Positions 5,353 through 11,686 of a DNA stretch of 11,686 nucleotides are shown piece by piece. Origin of the DNA: CAVSZB01 sp964420395 (lineage in GTDB: Bacteria; Krumholzibacteriota; Krumholzibacteriia; LZORAL124-64-63); assembly GCA_964420395.1 (NCBI GenBank), contig CAYQTJ010000094.1:1-11686 (forward strand), given 5' to 3'. The position numbers and the translations under genes are program-made. Each line of letters starts with the position of its first letter. Positions within the stretch are counted from its first letter, which is position 1. The notes under the pieces were generated by a model, which did not search any database, had not been told where the DNA came from, and saw nothing but the letters and a program-made list of their open reading frames with translations.

Positions 5353-7116
5353 TCAGCCGATCATGATACGCGAGGCCGGCAGCCGCACGCCCCGCTCGCG
5401 CGTCGGACGCACGATGCCGTAGGCCACCGCCAGCGGCCCCACGCGCCCGAAGAACATGACCGCGATGATGATCAGCTTCCCCGCGTCGGTCAGCCCCGGC
5501 GTGAGGCCGACCGACAGGCCGACGGTCCCCAGCGCGGAGTACACCTCGTACGCCGTGGCCAGGGCCGGCTTGCCCTCCGACAGCAGCAGCAGGAACGTCC
5601 CGGCCGTTCCGACGAACAGGTTCGCGAGGAAGACGAACGTGGCCTGCCGCCCGGACTGCAGACTGAGCTCCCGGTCGTGCAGGCGCGCCTGCGGATGGCC
5701 GGTGGCGATCGCGCGCAGGTTGGCCCAGATCACCGCCAGCGTGGTCACCTTGATGCCGCCGCCGGTCGAACCGGACGAGGCGCCGATGAACATCAGGACG
5801 ATGTGCAGCAGCAGCGAAGCCTCGCACAGCCGGGTGATGTCGACCGTGTTGAAGCCGGCCGTGCGCGGCGTGGCGGCCTGGAAGAACGCCAGGCCGAGCT
5901 TCTCGTACACGGGGCGGCCGGCGAACGCGCCGTTCCATTCCAGCAGCGCGAGCAGGAGCGTGCCCCCGGCCAGCAGCAGGCCGGTCATCCGCAGCACCAC
6001 CCGGGTCTGCACCATGAGCCGCCGCGGGTGCCCGCCCGACTGCCCCAGCGCCCGTCCCCGCCTGAACGCCAGCACGTTCGCCGCCACCGGGAAGCCGATG
6101 CCGCCGACGATCAGCAGGGCCGCCACCGTCAGGTAGACCAGCGGCGCGTCGGCGAATGAGCACAGGCTGTCCGGGAAGGTGCTGAAGCCGGCGTTGCAGA
6201 AGGCGGACACGGAGTGGAACAGCGCCGTGAAGGCGCGGGTCGCCGGATGCGGCACCGCCGCCTCGAACGCGACGAACAGCAGCACCGCCCCCAGCAGTTC
6301 GGTGCCGATCGTGAACAGGGCGATGAACCGCATGTTGCGCCCGACCTGGTCCAGGAAGTCGATCTGGAAGATCTCGCGCAGGAGGCTCCCCTCGCGCAGC
6401 CCCAGGCCGCGCCCGAGCATCAGCGCCATCGCGGCGGTGACCGACATGATGCCGAGCCCGCCCAGCTGGATCAGCAGGAGGATGACCCACTGCCCGAAGC
6501 GGGTCCACTCGGCGCCGGTGTCGCGCACGACGAGGCCGGTCACGCAGACGGCCGAGGTGCTCGTGAACGCGGCGTCGAGGAAGCGCGCCTGCGCGCCCGG
6601 CGCCGCCGCGCGCGGGAGCGTCAGCAGCCCGCCGCCGACCAGGATGGCGAGGGCGAAGGCGGCGAGGAACAGCACCATCGGCCGCACCCGCCGCCCCGCC
6701 ACGCGGGCGCTGAGACGGGGCAGGCTGGCGAGCAGGTTGCCGACGATGAACAGCTGCAGCAGCACCACGTAGGCCTGGGTCGCGGTGCGGATCGAGAAGA
6801 AGTGCAGGAACGGCGCCAGCCACTCCTCGCCGCCCGCGGAGACGACGGCCAGCTCGAACAGGAGCAGGACGGCCAGCACCAGCAGCGGCCAGCGGGTGGC
6901 GAAGAAGTCGCGCCAGGGGCGGATGGTCAGCGCGGCCAGCGCCCCCTCGAGCAGGAAGCCGCCCACGGCGAGCCCGCGCAGCAGGGCCAGCCAGTCGGCC
7001 AGGCGCGCCGCCCCGTAGGTGCCGTACTCGAGCAGGAACCCGAGCAGCCCCGCCACGCCGGCCACGACGAGCAGCCAGCGCCGCAACGCCGTCCAGGTCG
7101 CCTCCGTGCCGATCAC
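5353..7116 (-). CDS. ktrB: KtrB/TrkH-type potassium translocation subunit with N-terminal extra membrane segments
   Basis: This is the inner-membrane K+-conducting subunit, expected to be a dimer on the KtrA ring and often Na+-dependent in Ktr systems. The GTG at 7116 has GGAGGAG (7123-7129) 6 nt upstream, inside the end of the preceding gene. The product is 587 residues, longer than usual KtrB (about 450) or TrkH (about 485). Residues 147-575 form the SKT-family core with four pore repeats: SAVCVTGL (188-195), SAFCNAGF (304-311), RTAGFNT (418-424) and SALGTVGLS (527-535), each with the selectivity-filter glycine. GASSGSTGGGIK (445-456) is the conserved intramembrane gating loop region, and Arg559 (FGRVGPL) is the family's conserved gate-area arginine. 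Residues 12-130 add about four hydrophobic segments (around 14-30, 43-64, 77-93, 114-132) before the core. Gene order, 3 bp after the phosphate transporter and 49 bp before ktrA, supports one operon. Confidence 0.95.
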   Translation of the reverse strand: MIGTEATWTALRRWLLVVAGVAGLLGFLLEYGTYGAARLADWLALLRGLAVGGFLLEGALAALTIRPWRDFFATRWPLLVLAVLLLFELAVVSAGGEEWLAPFLHFFSIRTATQAYVVLLQLFIVGNLLASLPRLSARVAGRRVRPMVLFLAAFALAILVGGGLLTLPRAAAPGAQARFLDAAFTSTSAVCVTGLVVRDTGAEWTRFGQWVILLLIQLGGLGIMSVTAAMALMLGRGLGLREGSLLREIFQIDFLDQVGRNMRFIALFTIGTELLGAVLLFVAFEAAVPHPATRAFTALFHSVSAFCNAGFSTFPDSLCSFADAPLVYLTVAALLIVGGIGFPVAANVLAFRRGRALGQSGGHPRRLMVQTRVVLRMTGLLLAGGTLLLALLEWNGAFAGRPVYEKLGLAFFQAATPRTAGFNTVDITRLCEASLLLHIVLMFIGASSGSTGGGIKVTTLAVIWANLRAIATGHPQARLHDRELSLQSGRQATFVFLANLFVGTAGTFLLLLSEGKPALATAYEVYSALGTVGLSVGLTPGLTDAGKLIIIAVMFFGRVGPLAVAYGIVRPTRERGVRLPASRIMIG

Positions 7117-7119
7117 CGC

Positions 7120-9468
7120 CTACTCCTCCGGGATGTCCCCGAAGCCGCGCCCGCCGTCCATTCCGGCGGTCGTGTCATCGGGAAGGCGGTACTCGTTCAC
7201 GACGGCCGCGCCGATCGACGCGGTGTTCGAGACGATCCGGCGCAGGTCGCTGATGAGATGGATGTGGATGGAGCTGGTCTGCTCCGCCTCGGGGATCCCC
7301 TTGCCGAAGCGGTCCAGATGCTCGAAGTGCAGGTTGCGCGCGCGGCGCGCCATGTCGGACTTCATGGCCACCACCTCGCGCGCCATCATCTGGTCGTTGG
7401 TGGCGAACGCCGCCAGCGCCTTCTCGAGCATCGCGATCACGTCGCGGTAATAGGCCGACCACTCGCGGGTCCCCTCCTCCGAGAAGTGCAGGTCGTCCCG
7501 CAGCACCTTGTCGGCCAGGCCCATCAGGTTCTTCGAGAGCAGGTCGCCGATCGTCTCGAGGTGGTGGACCATGTAGAGCAGCGACGCCGCCTTCGCCGCC
7601 TGCGCCTGCCCCAGCTCCTGCCGGCCGAGCCGGGTCAGGTAGCGGCGCAGCGCCTCGTCGAGCGTGTCGACCTTGTCGTCGAGCATGCGCACCAGCCGCG
7701 CCTTCTCCTCGCTCCGGTCGCGGAACACCTCGAAGCCGATGCGCAGCTGGTTGAGCACGGTGTCGCCCATGCGCATGATCTCGCGCTGGACCTGCGCGAG
7801 CGCGAGCACCGGCACCTCGAGGATCCGCTCGTCGATGTACTTCGGGCTCCAGACCTTCTCGCCCTCGCCCGCCTTCTCCGGCATCAGCCGCCGCAGGAAG
7901 CCCTCCGCCCACTTGAGCGTCGGCAGGAAGAGCAGCGCCGCCGTCACGTTGAACAGCGTGTGCGCGTTGGCGATCTGGCGCGGCAGGTCGGGCGAGGTGC
8001 GCGCCACGAGCGCCGCGAACGGCCCCATGAACGGCAGGAAGACCAGGGCGGCCGCCACCTTGAAGAAGATGTGCGCCACCGCCGTGCGCTGGGCCTCGCG
8101 CCGCGTGCCGAACGCCGCCATCACCGCCGTGATGCAGGTGCCGATGTTGGCCCCGAGGATGACCGGGATGGCGGTCTGCAGGCCGATCAGCCCCTGGAAC
8201 GCCAGCGTGAGCGCGATGCCGATCGTGGCCGCGCTGTTGTGGATCAGCGCCGTGAAGATCATCGCCGCCAGCAGCGCCAGCAGCGGCTGCTCCCCGCTGC
8301 CGACCAGCACCTGGCGGAACGCCGGCAGGTCCTGCAGCGGCGTCATCGCCTTGCTCATCAGCGCCATGCCGTAGAAGATCAGGCCGACCCCGACGACGAA
8401 CTGCCCGCTCGACCGGTAGCGCCGCCGCGGCAGGGCCGACAGCACGAACCCCGCGAACACGATCAGCAGCGAGTAGTCCTTCAGCGAAAAGGCCAGCAGC
8501 TGGACGGTCAGCGTCGTGCCGACGTCGGCGCCGAGGATGATCGCCAGCGTCTGTCCCAGGCTCATCAGCCCGGCGTTCGTGAAGCTGACCACCATCACCG
8601 TGGTGGCGCTGCTGCTCTGGACCAGCGCGGTCACCACGATGCCGGTGAGCAGGCCCAGCAGCCGGTTCTCGGTGACCCGGCCGAGGATGGCGCGCAGCCG
8701 GTTGCCCGCCATCTGCTCCAGCCCGGTGCTGGTCATCCGCATGCCGGTGAGGAACAACGCGAGCCCGCCGAGCAGCCCCGACCACAGCAGCAGCGTCCAC
8801 TTGGGGTCGATCACCCGCAGCGTGAACCGCAGCGGGTCGTCCGGGCGCGCCGGCAGCGCCGCCGACACCTGGACCGTCTCCACCCGTCCGGCGGGGAAGT
8901 AGTAGACCCCGGCGTACCCCTGAATGTCGCTGGTGACCGTCAGCCTCGGCACGGCGTCCCTGAGCGTCATCCCGACCGGCCGGGGCGCGTAGCCGATCGA
9001 CCCGCGCGGGGCGAGCGGGTGCAGGCCGCCGTTGGTATAGGAGAGGCCGTCGACGTCGAACACCGGCTCCACGCTGAAGGCGACCGGCACGCCGCTCACC
9101 GGCGCGCCGCGGCCGTCGCGCACCTGCACGAGCAGCGGCTGCGAGCCGGGGGCGAACGGCTTGATCGCCTGGCGGTTCCCGGAGATGTCGCGCCCGAGCA
9201 TGTCGGAGGCGCGGGTGAGGCGCAGCGAGAGGACGGAGTCGGCAACGGCGGCGGTGGCCGTCGCCGGGGCGCCGGCCGCGCGGTCGGCCTGGGCGACGGC
9301 CGCGCCCCCCGGCGCCAGCAGGAACGTTCCGCAAAGCAGCGCGGCCAGCCACGGTCCGCCCGCGCGGCCGGCCCGGCGCGGGCGCAGGCCGGCGCGCACC
9401 CCGGCCGCCGGGCCGGGGCGGCGGGCGGGGGTGGAGGCTGGCTCTGACGGCACAATCATTGCGACCAT
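7120..9468 (-). CDS. Na+/phosphate cotransporter-family protein with N-terminal Ig-like domain and C-terminal PhoU-like domain
   Basis: An inner-membrane Na+-coupled phosphate transporter of the NptA/YjbB (SLC34-like) family, 782 residues. The C-terminal PhoU-like tail is typical of YjbB-type members. A hydrophobic stretch (about 39-60) after a long basic n-region, ending GGAAVAQA, looks like a signal peptide. Residues about 65-218 form a periplasmic beta-rich part with LLVQVRDGRGAPVSGVPVAF (112-131), the signature of bacterial Ig-like (Big_1-type) folds. The transport core spans about 222-520 with two inverted Na/Pi repeats. The first has TALVQSSSATT (280-290) and GADVGTT (313-319). The second has the variant TALIHNSAAT (406-415) and GANIGTC (439-445). 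Residues about 540-760 are helical and PhoU-like, with HHLETIGDLLSKNL (635-648). The ATG at 9468 lacks a good Shine-Dalgarno site; an in-frame TGA three codons upstream rules out earlier starts, but later ones (9459 or further) are possible. It leads the operon with ktrB and ktrA. Confidence 0.95.
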   Translation of the reverse strand: MVAMIVPSEPASTPARRPGPAAGVRAGLRPRRAGRAGGPWLAALLCGTFLLAPGGAAVAQADRAAGAPATATAAVADSVLSLRLTRASDMLGRDISGNRQAIKPFAPGSQPLLVQVRDGRGAPVSGVPVAFSVEPVFDVDGLSYTNGGLHPLAPRGSIGYAPRPVGMTLRDAVPRLTVTSDIQGYAGVYYFPAGRVETVQVSAALPARPDDPLRFTLRVIDPKWTLLLWSGLLGGLALFLTGMRMTSTGLEQMAGNRLRAILGRVTENRLLGLLTGIVVTALVQSSSATTVMVVSFTNAGLMSLGQTLAIILGADVGTTLTVQLLAFSLKDYSLLIVFAGFVLSALPRRRYRSSGQFVVGVGLIFYGMALMSKAMTPLQDLPAFRQVLVGSGEQPLLALLAAMIFTALIHNSAATIGIALTLAFQGLIGLQTAIPVILGANIGTCITAVMAAFGTRREAQRTAVAHIFFKVAAALVFLPFMGPFAALVARTSPDLPRQIANAHTLFNVTAALLFLPTLKWAEGFLRRLMPEKAGEGEKVWSPKYIDERILEVPVLALAQVQREIMRMGDTVLNQLRIGFEVFRDRSEEKARLVRMLDDKVDTLDEALRRYLTRLGRQELGQAQAAKAASLLYMVHHLETIGDLLSKNLMGLADKVLRDDLHFSEEGTREWSAYYRDVIAMLEKALAAFATNDQMMAREVVAMKSDMARRARNLHFEHLDRFGKGIPEAEQTSSIHIHLISDLRRIVSNTASIGAAVVNEYRLPDDTTAGMDGGRGFGDIPEE
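7123..7129 (-). promoter_or_regulatory. Ribosome-binding site of ktrB inside the end of the phosphate transporter gene
   Basis: Minus-strand GGAGGAG lies over the last codons (Glu-Glu) of the upstream gene, 6 nt before the ktrB GTG. The upstream stop and the ktrB start are only 3 nt apart, an arrangement that favours translational coupling. Confidence 0.65.
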
Positions 9469-9607
9469 ACGAAATCACGGTCCCGCACGGGGAAGGACAT
9501 GGCGTTTTGCCACACCACACGGCTTCCGGAGCGCCGTCGGGAAGCCCGGCCCCCCGGTGATGCGTCCGGGCATCCTAGGGCCTTCGGCGATGAGGGACAA
9601 CAGCGGA
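9469..9607. other. Divergent intergenic region with a 7-bp inverted repeat
   Basis: This gap separates the minus-strand phosphate transporter from the plus-strand TPR/zinc-ribbon membrane protein and must hold promoters for both. I found no convincing -35/-10 pair on either strand. GGCTTCC (9521-9527) and GGAAGCC (9540-9546) form an inverted repeat with a 12-nt centre, which could be an operator or a leader stem-loop. The right end may be coding if the plus-strand gene starts at 9560 or 9590. Confidence 0.35.
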
Positions 9608-11686
9608 ATGTACGACGAGGTCGAGGGAACCGGTACCCGGCAGAAACTGCCCGGCGGGCGAATTGCCCGCTCCCGACTGGCCTGGCTGACGCTCGCGGGC
9701 CTGCTGGCGGTGACTTCGGTCGCCGTGGCCGACCCGTGGGAGGCGCCGCTCGACACGCTCGAGAACGTCGACGCCCCGCCGCCGTGGGTCCCGCGCGACA
9801 TCCAGATCTCCCGCAACATCCTGCCGGCGATCGCCGGCACCGCGCTGCCGGCGACGGCGCCGCCGCCGCGTCCGCCCCGGCTCGACGATCCGCTCCTGGC
9901 GGCGCTGCGCTTCCAGCAGGCCCGGCGCGCCCAGGCCGTCGGCCGGACCGACGACGCCCAGGCCGCGGTGAAGCAGGCCGCCGAGCGCGACCCGGCGCGG
10001 GCCACCTACGCCTGGTGGCGCACCTGGAACGGCCTGCGGCACTGGGACCTCGACTTCCTCAACGCCCTGCCGCGCGCCGTGCGGACCACCCATTCCGACC
10101 TGGCCGCCTGGAAGCGACTCGCCCTGCTCGGCCACCAGGCGGCGGTGCTCTGGATCGCCCTGTTCTGGACGCTCCTGGTGGCGGCCTGCTACTTCCGCTA
10201 CGGCGACCGGATCGCCCACGACCTGTCCGCGCTCCTGCTGAAGGGGGGCCGGCACGCCGCGCCGCGCTGGCTGCTGCCGCTGGCGGTGGCGGCGCTGCTC
10301 TGGCTGCGCCCCGGCTGGTTCGTCCTGCTGGCCGCGCTCTCCGTGCCGCTCTGCCTGCACGCCAGCCGCCGCGCCCGCGCCCTGCTGGTCGGCACCTGGA
10401 TCGTCGCCGGCGCGGTCCTCTACCCCGGCTGGCCGGCCCTGCGCGCCGCGCTGCCGGCCATCGACCCCGGCAGCGAGACCGTCCTGCTCTCCCGCGCCAC
10501 CCGGCTGCCCCCGTCGCCCGGGCTCGTGCAGCAGCTCGAGCGCCGGATCGCGGAGGCGCAGGGCGACGCGCCGCGCACCTCCCGGCTGCGCCTGGCCCTC
10601 GGGGTGCTGGCGGCGCGGGGCGGCGACTACGACGCCAGCAGCCGCCTGCTCGGCGCGATCGTGGCGCAGGACCCGACCAACGTGGCCGCCGTCGTGAACT
10701 TCGCGAACAACAAGTACTACGAGGGGCACTACGACGCCGCCGTCCGCGGCTACGAGGCCGCCATCAACACCGCCCCGGGACGCGCGGAGGTCCACTACAA
10801 CCTGTCCCAGGCCTTCGCGAAGAAGCTGTTCTTCAAGGAAAGCTCGGAGGCGCTGGCCCGGGCCAACGCGCTCGGCTTCGTGCCGGCGCCGTACGAGGAC
10901 CGCGCCGGGACCGCCAACGGCTTCGCGCCGGTCGTCTATCTCGGCCACGACCGGGATGACCTCGCGGCGAGCGCCGACTGGGAGAGCGGGCGGTATCCCC
11001 CGCTGGCCCACCTTGCGGCCTGGGCCCCGTGGCTCGGCGAGCGGGTGGCGGCGCTGTTCTGGATCGTCGGCGGGCTGCTCGTCCTGGCGGTGGCGTGGAG
11101 CCTGCGCCTGCCGGCGGCCGCCCGCACCCGCCCCTGCGCGAACTGCAGCACGGCGGTCTGTCCCGGCTGCGGCCAGTGGCGGGAGGACGACCTGCTCTGC
11201 CCGGTCTGCCACGGCACCGCCGAGCGGGCCCGCTCGGAACTGGTGATGGCCACCTTGCAGAAGAACCGCAGCCGCGACCTGGAGATGGCCTTCGGCGGGC
11301 GCGCGCAGTGGTTCAACCGCCTCCTGCCGGGCGGCAGCAACCTCGTGGCCGGCCAGCCGCTGGTCGGCCTGGCGCGGCTCGGCCTGTTGACCACCGCCCT
11401 GCTGCTGCTGCTGTTCGGCTGGTCGTTCAACCTCATGGCGAGCTGGGACCTGCCGGGGCTATTGCTGCCCGAGGAGACCCTCCAGCCGCTGCTGCTGCCG
11501 CTGCCGGGCTACGCCTGGACCGGCCCGCGCGGCTGGTCGTTCGTGGCGGGACTGCTGCTGGCCGGGGGGCTGTACGGGTCGGCCTGGCTCGGGCACGACA
11601 AGTTCCGGCGCAGCCGTCCGGCGCGCCTGCCGAAGCAGATCGTGAAGCCGGCCGGCTGGCGTCCGGCCGCGCCGGGTGCCGGCGCG
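9608..11686 (+). CDS. Large membrane protein with TPR-like section and three CxxC zinc-ribbon motifs (3' end outside window)
   Basis: The frame is open from the start to the last base of the window (693 visible residues) and the stop lies beyond it. I do not recognise a named family. Numbering uses the ATG at 9608 (GAGGGA 10 nt upstream); in-frame ATGs at 9590 and 9560 are alternatives. Residues 23-41 look like a signal peptide (LAWLTLAGLLAV core, VAVA end). A Pro-rich and helical region follows, then membrane segments at about 175-195, 222-250 and 258-274. Residues 323-420 look like TPR repeats: LGVLAARGGDYDASSRLL, NFANNKYYEGHYDAAVRGY, VHYNLSQAFAKKLFF. After another membrane segment (about 478-498) come three pairs CANC (510-513), CPGC (518-521) and CPVC (531-534), probably a double zinc ribbon facing the cytoplasm. 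Two more hydrophobic spans (about 587-607, 643-662) follow. A scaffold or assembly role in the envelope is only an inference. Confidence 0.85.
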   Translation, partial: MYDEVEGTGTRQKLPGGRIARSRLAWLTLAGLLAVTSVAVADPWEAPLDTLENVDAPPPWVPRDIQISRNILPAIAGTALPATAPPPRPPRLDDPLLAALRFQQARRAQAVGRTDDAQAAVKQAAERDPARATYAWWRTWNGLRHWDLDFLNALPRAVRTTHSDLAAWKRLALLGHQAAVLWIALFWTLLVAACYFRYGDRIAHDLSALLLKGGRHAAPRWLLPLAVAALLWLRPGWFVLLAALSVPLCLHASRRARALLVGTWIVAGAVLYPGWPALRAALPAIDPGSETVLLSRATRLPPSPGLVQQLERRIAEAQGDAPRTSRLRLALGVLAARGGDYDASSRLLGAIVAQDPTNVAAVVNFANNKYYEGHYDAAVRGYEAAINTAPGRAEVHYNLSQAFAKKLFFKESSEALARANALGFVPAPYEDRAGTANGFAPVVYLGHDRDDLAASADWESGRYPPLAHLAAWAPWLGERVAALFWIVGGLLVLAVAWSLRLPAAARTRPCANCSTAVCPGCGQWREDDLLCPVCHGTAERARSELVMATLQKNRSRDLEMAFGGRAQWFNRLLPGGSNLVAGQPLVGLARLGLLTTALLLLLFGWSFNLMASWDLPGLLLPEETLQPLLLPLPGYAWTGPRGWSFVAGLLLAGGLYGSAWLGHDKFRRSRPARLPKQIVKPAGWRPAAPGAGA

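Noticed and set aside
6214..9447. Very long plus-strand open frame (over 1000 codons) antisense to the phosphate transporter and ktrB
   Set aside because: Its product is dominated by Arg, Gln, His, Glu and Ala with no domain or hydrophobic pattern. It is the expected stop-free shadow of GC-rich genes. The opposite strand has clear family motifs and ribosome-binding sites.
9469..9607. A cyclic-di-AMP or other riboswitch ahead of the ion-transport operon
   Set aside because: The region is short and shows no conserved riboswitch core that I can recognise; only a simple inverted repeat is visible.
9499..10959. Long plus-strand frame in another phase over the TPR/zinc-ribbon gene
   Set aside because: Arg/Pro/Ala-rich with no recognisable motif, overlapping a better-supported frame on the same strand.
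9575..11212. Long minus-strand open frame opposite the TPR/zinc-ribbon gene
   Set aside because: The translation is Arg/Gly/Val/Glu-rich and low-complexity, while the plus strand has membrane spans, TPR-like repeats and ordered CxxC motifs.
1..11686. Mobile element, CRISPR array, toxin-antitoxin or defence system
   Set aside because: I saw no repeat arrays, terminal inverted repeats, transposase or nuclease motifs; composition is uniform and the genes are housekeeping or envelope types.

Overview
This is a very GC-rich (visibly about 70% or more G+C), gene-dense stretch of a bacterial chromosome. An outer-membrane-type OmpA lipoprotein and several Sec-type signal peptides point to a diderm (Gram-negative-type) bacterium. 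I cannot fix the lineage from this sequence. The gene content and base composition would suit an uncultured high-GC phylum such as Krumholzibacteriota or Eisenbacteria, or a deltaproteobacterial group, but that is a guess. I saw no mobile element, CRISPR array, tRNA or rRNA.

Left part (1-1413, + strand): the C-terminal end of a membrane or zinc-ribbon-associated protein, then a small protein with an N-terminal four-cysteine zinc ribbon. They read as a two-gene operon of unknown function. They converge on a minus-strand gene for a secreted cyclophilin-type peptidyl-prolyl isomerase (1425-2264) with a large insertion. A divergent promoter region (2265-2508) separates that gene from a plus-strand class-V aminotransferase / cysteine desulfurase-family protein (2509-3693). 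The desulfurase ends at a strong hairpin terminator, usable from both sides, shared with the convergent gene that follows.

Central part (3793-9468, all minus strand, transcribed right to left): a Na+/phosphate cotransporter with an Ig-like periplasmic domain and a PhoU-like tail (7120-9468), a KtrB/TrkH-type K+ translocation subunit (5353-7116, 3 bp downstream), its RCK-domain regulatory partner KtrA (4641-5303, 49 bp downstream), and after a 197-bp gap an OmpA-domain lipoprotein (3793-4443). The first three look like one transcript joining phosphate and potassium homeostasis through sodium- or voltage-driven transport. The lipoprotein may be co-transcribed or have its own promoter in the AT-richer gap.

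Right part (about 9590-11686, + strand, divergent from the phosphate transporter): a large multi-spanning membrane protein with a signal peptide, a TPR-like section and three CxxC zinc-ribbon motifs. It runs off the window end. Nothing here is an obvious new defence or mobile system. The most unusual points are the ion-homeostasis cluster with its non-standard domains and the uncharacterised zinc-ribbon membrane proteins on both flanks.
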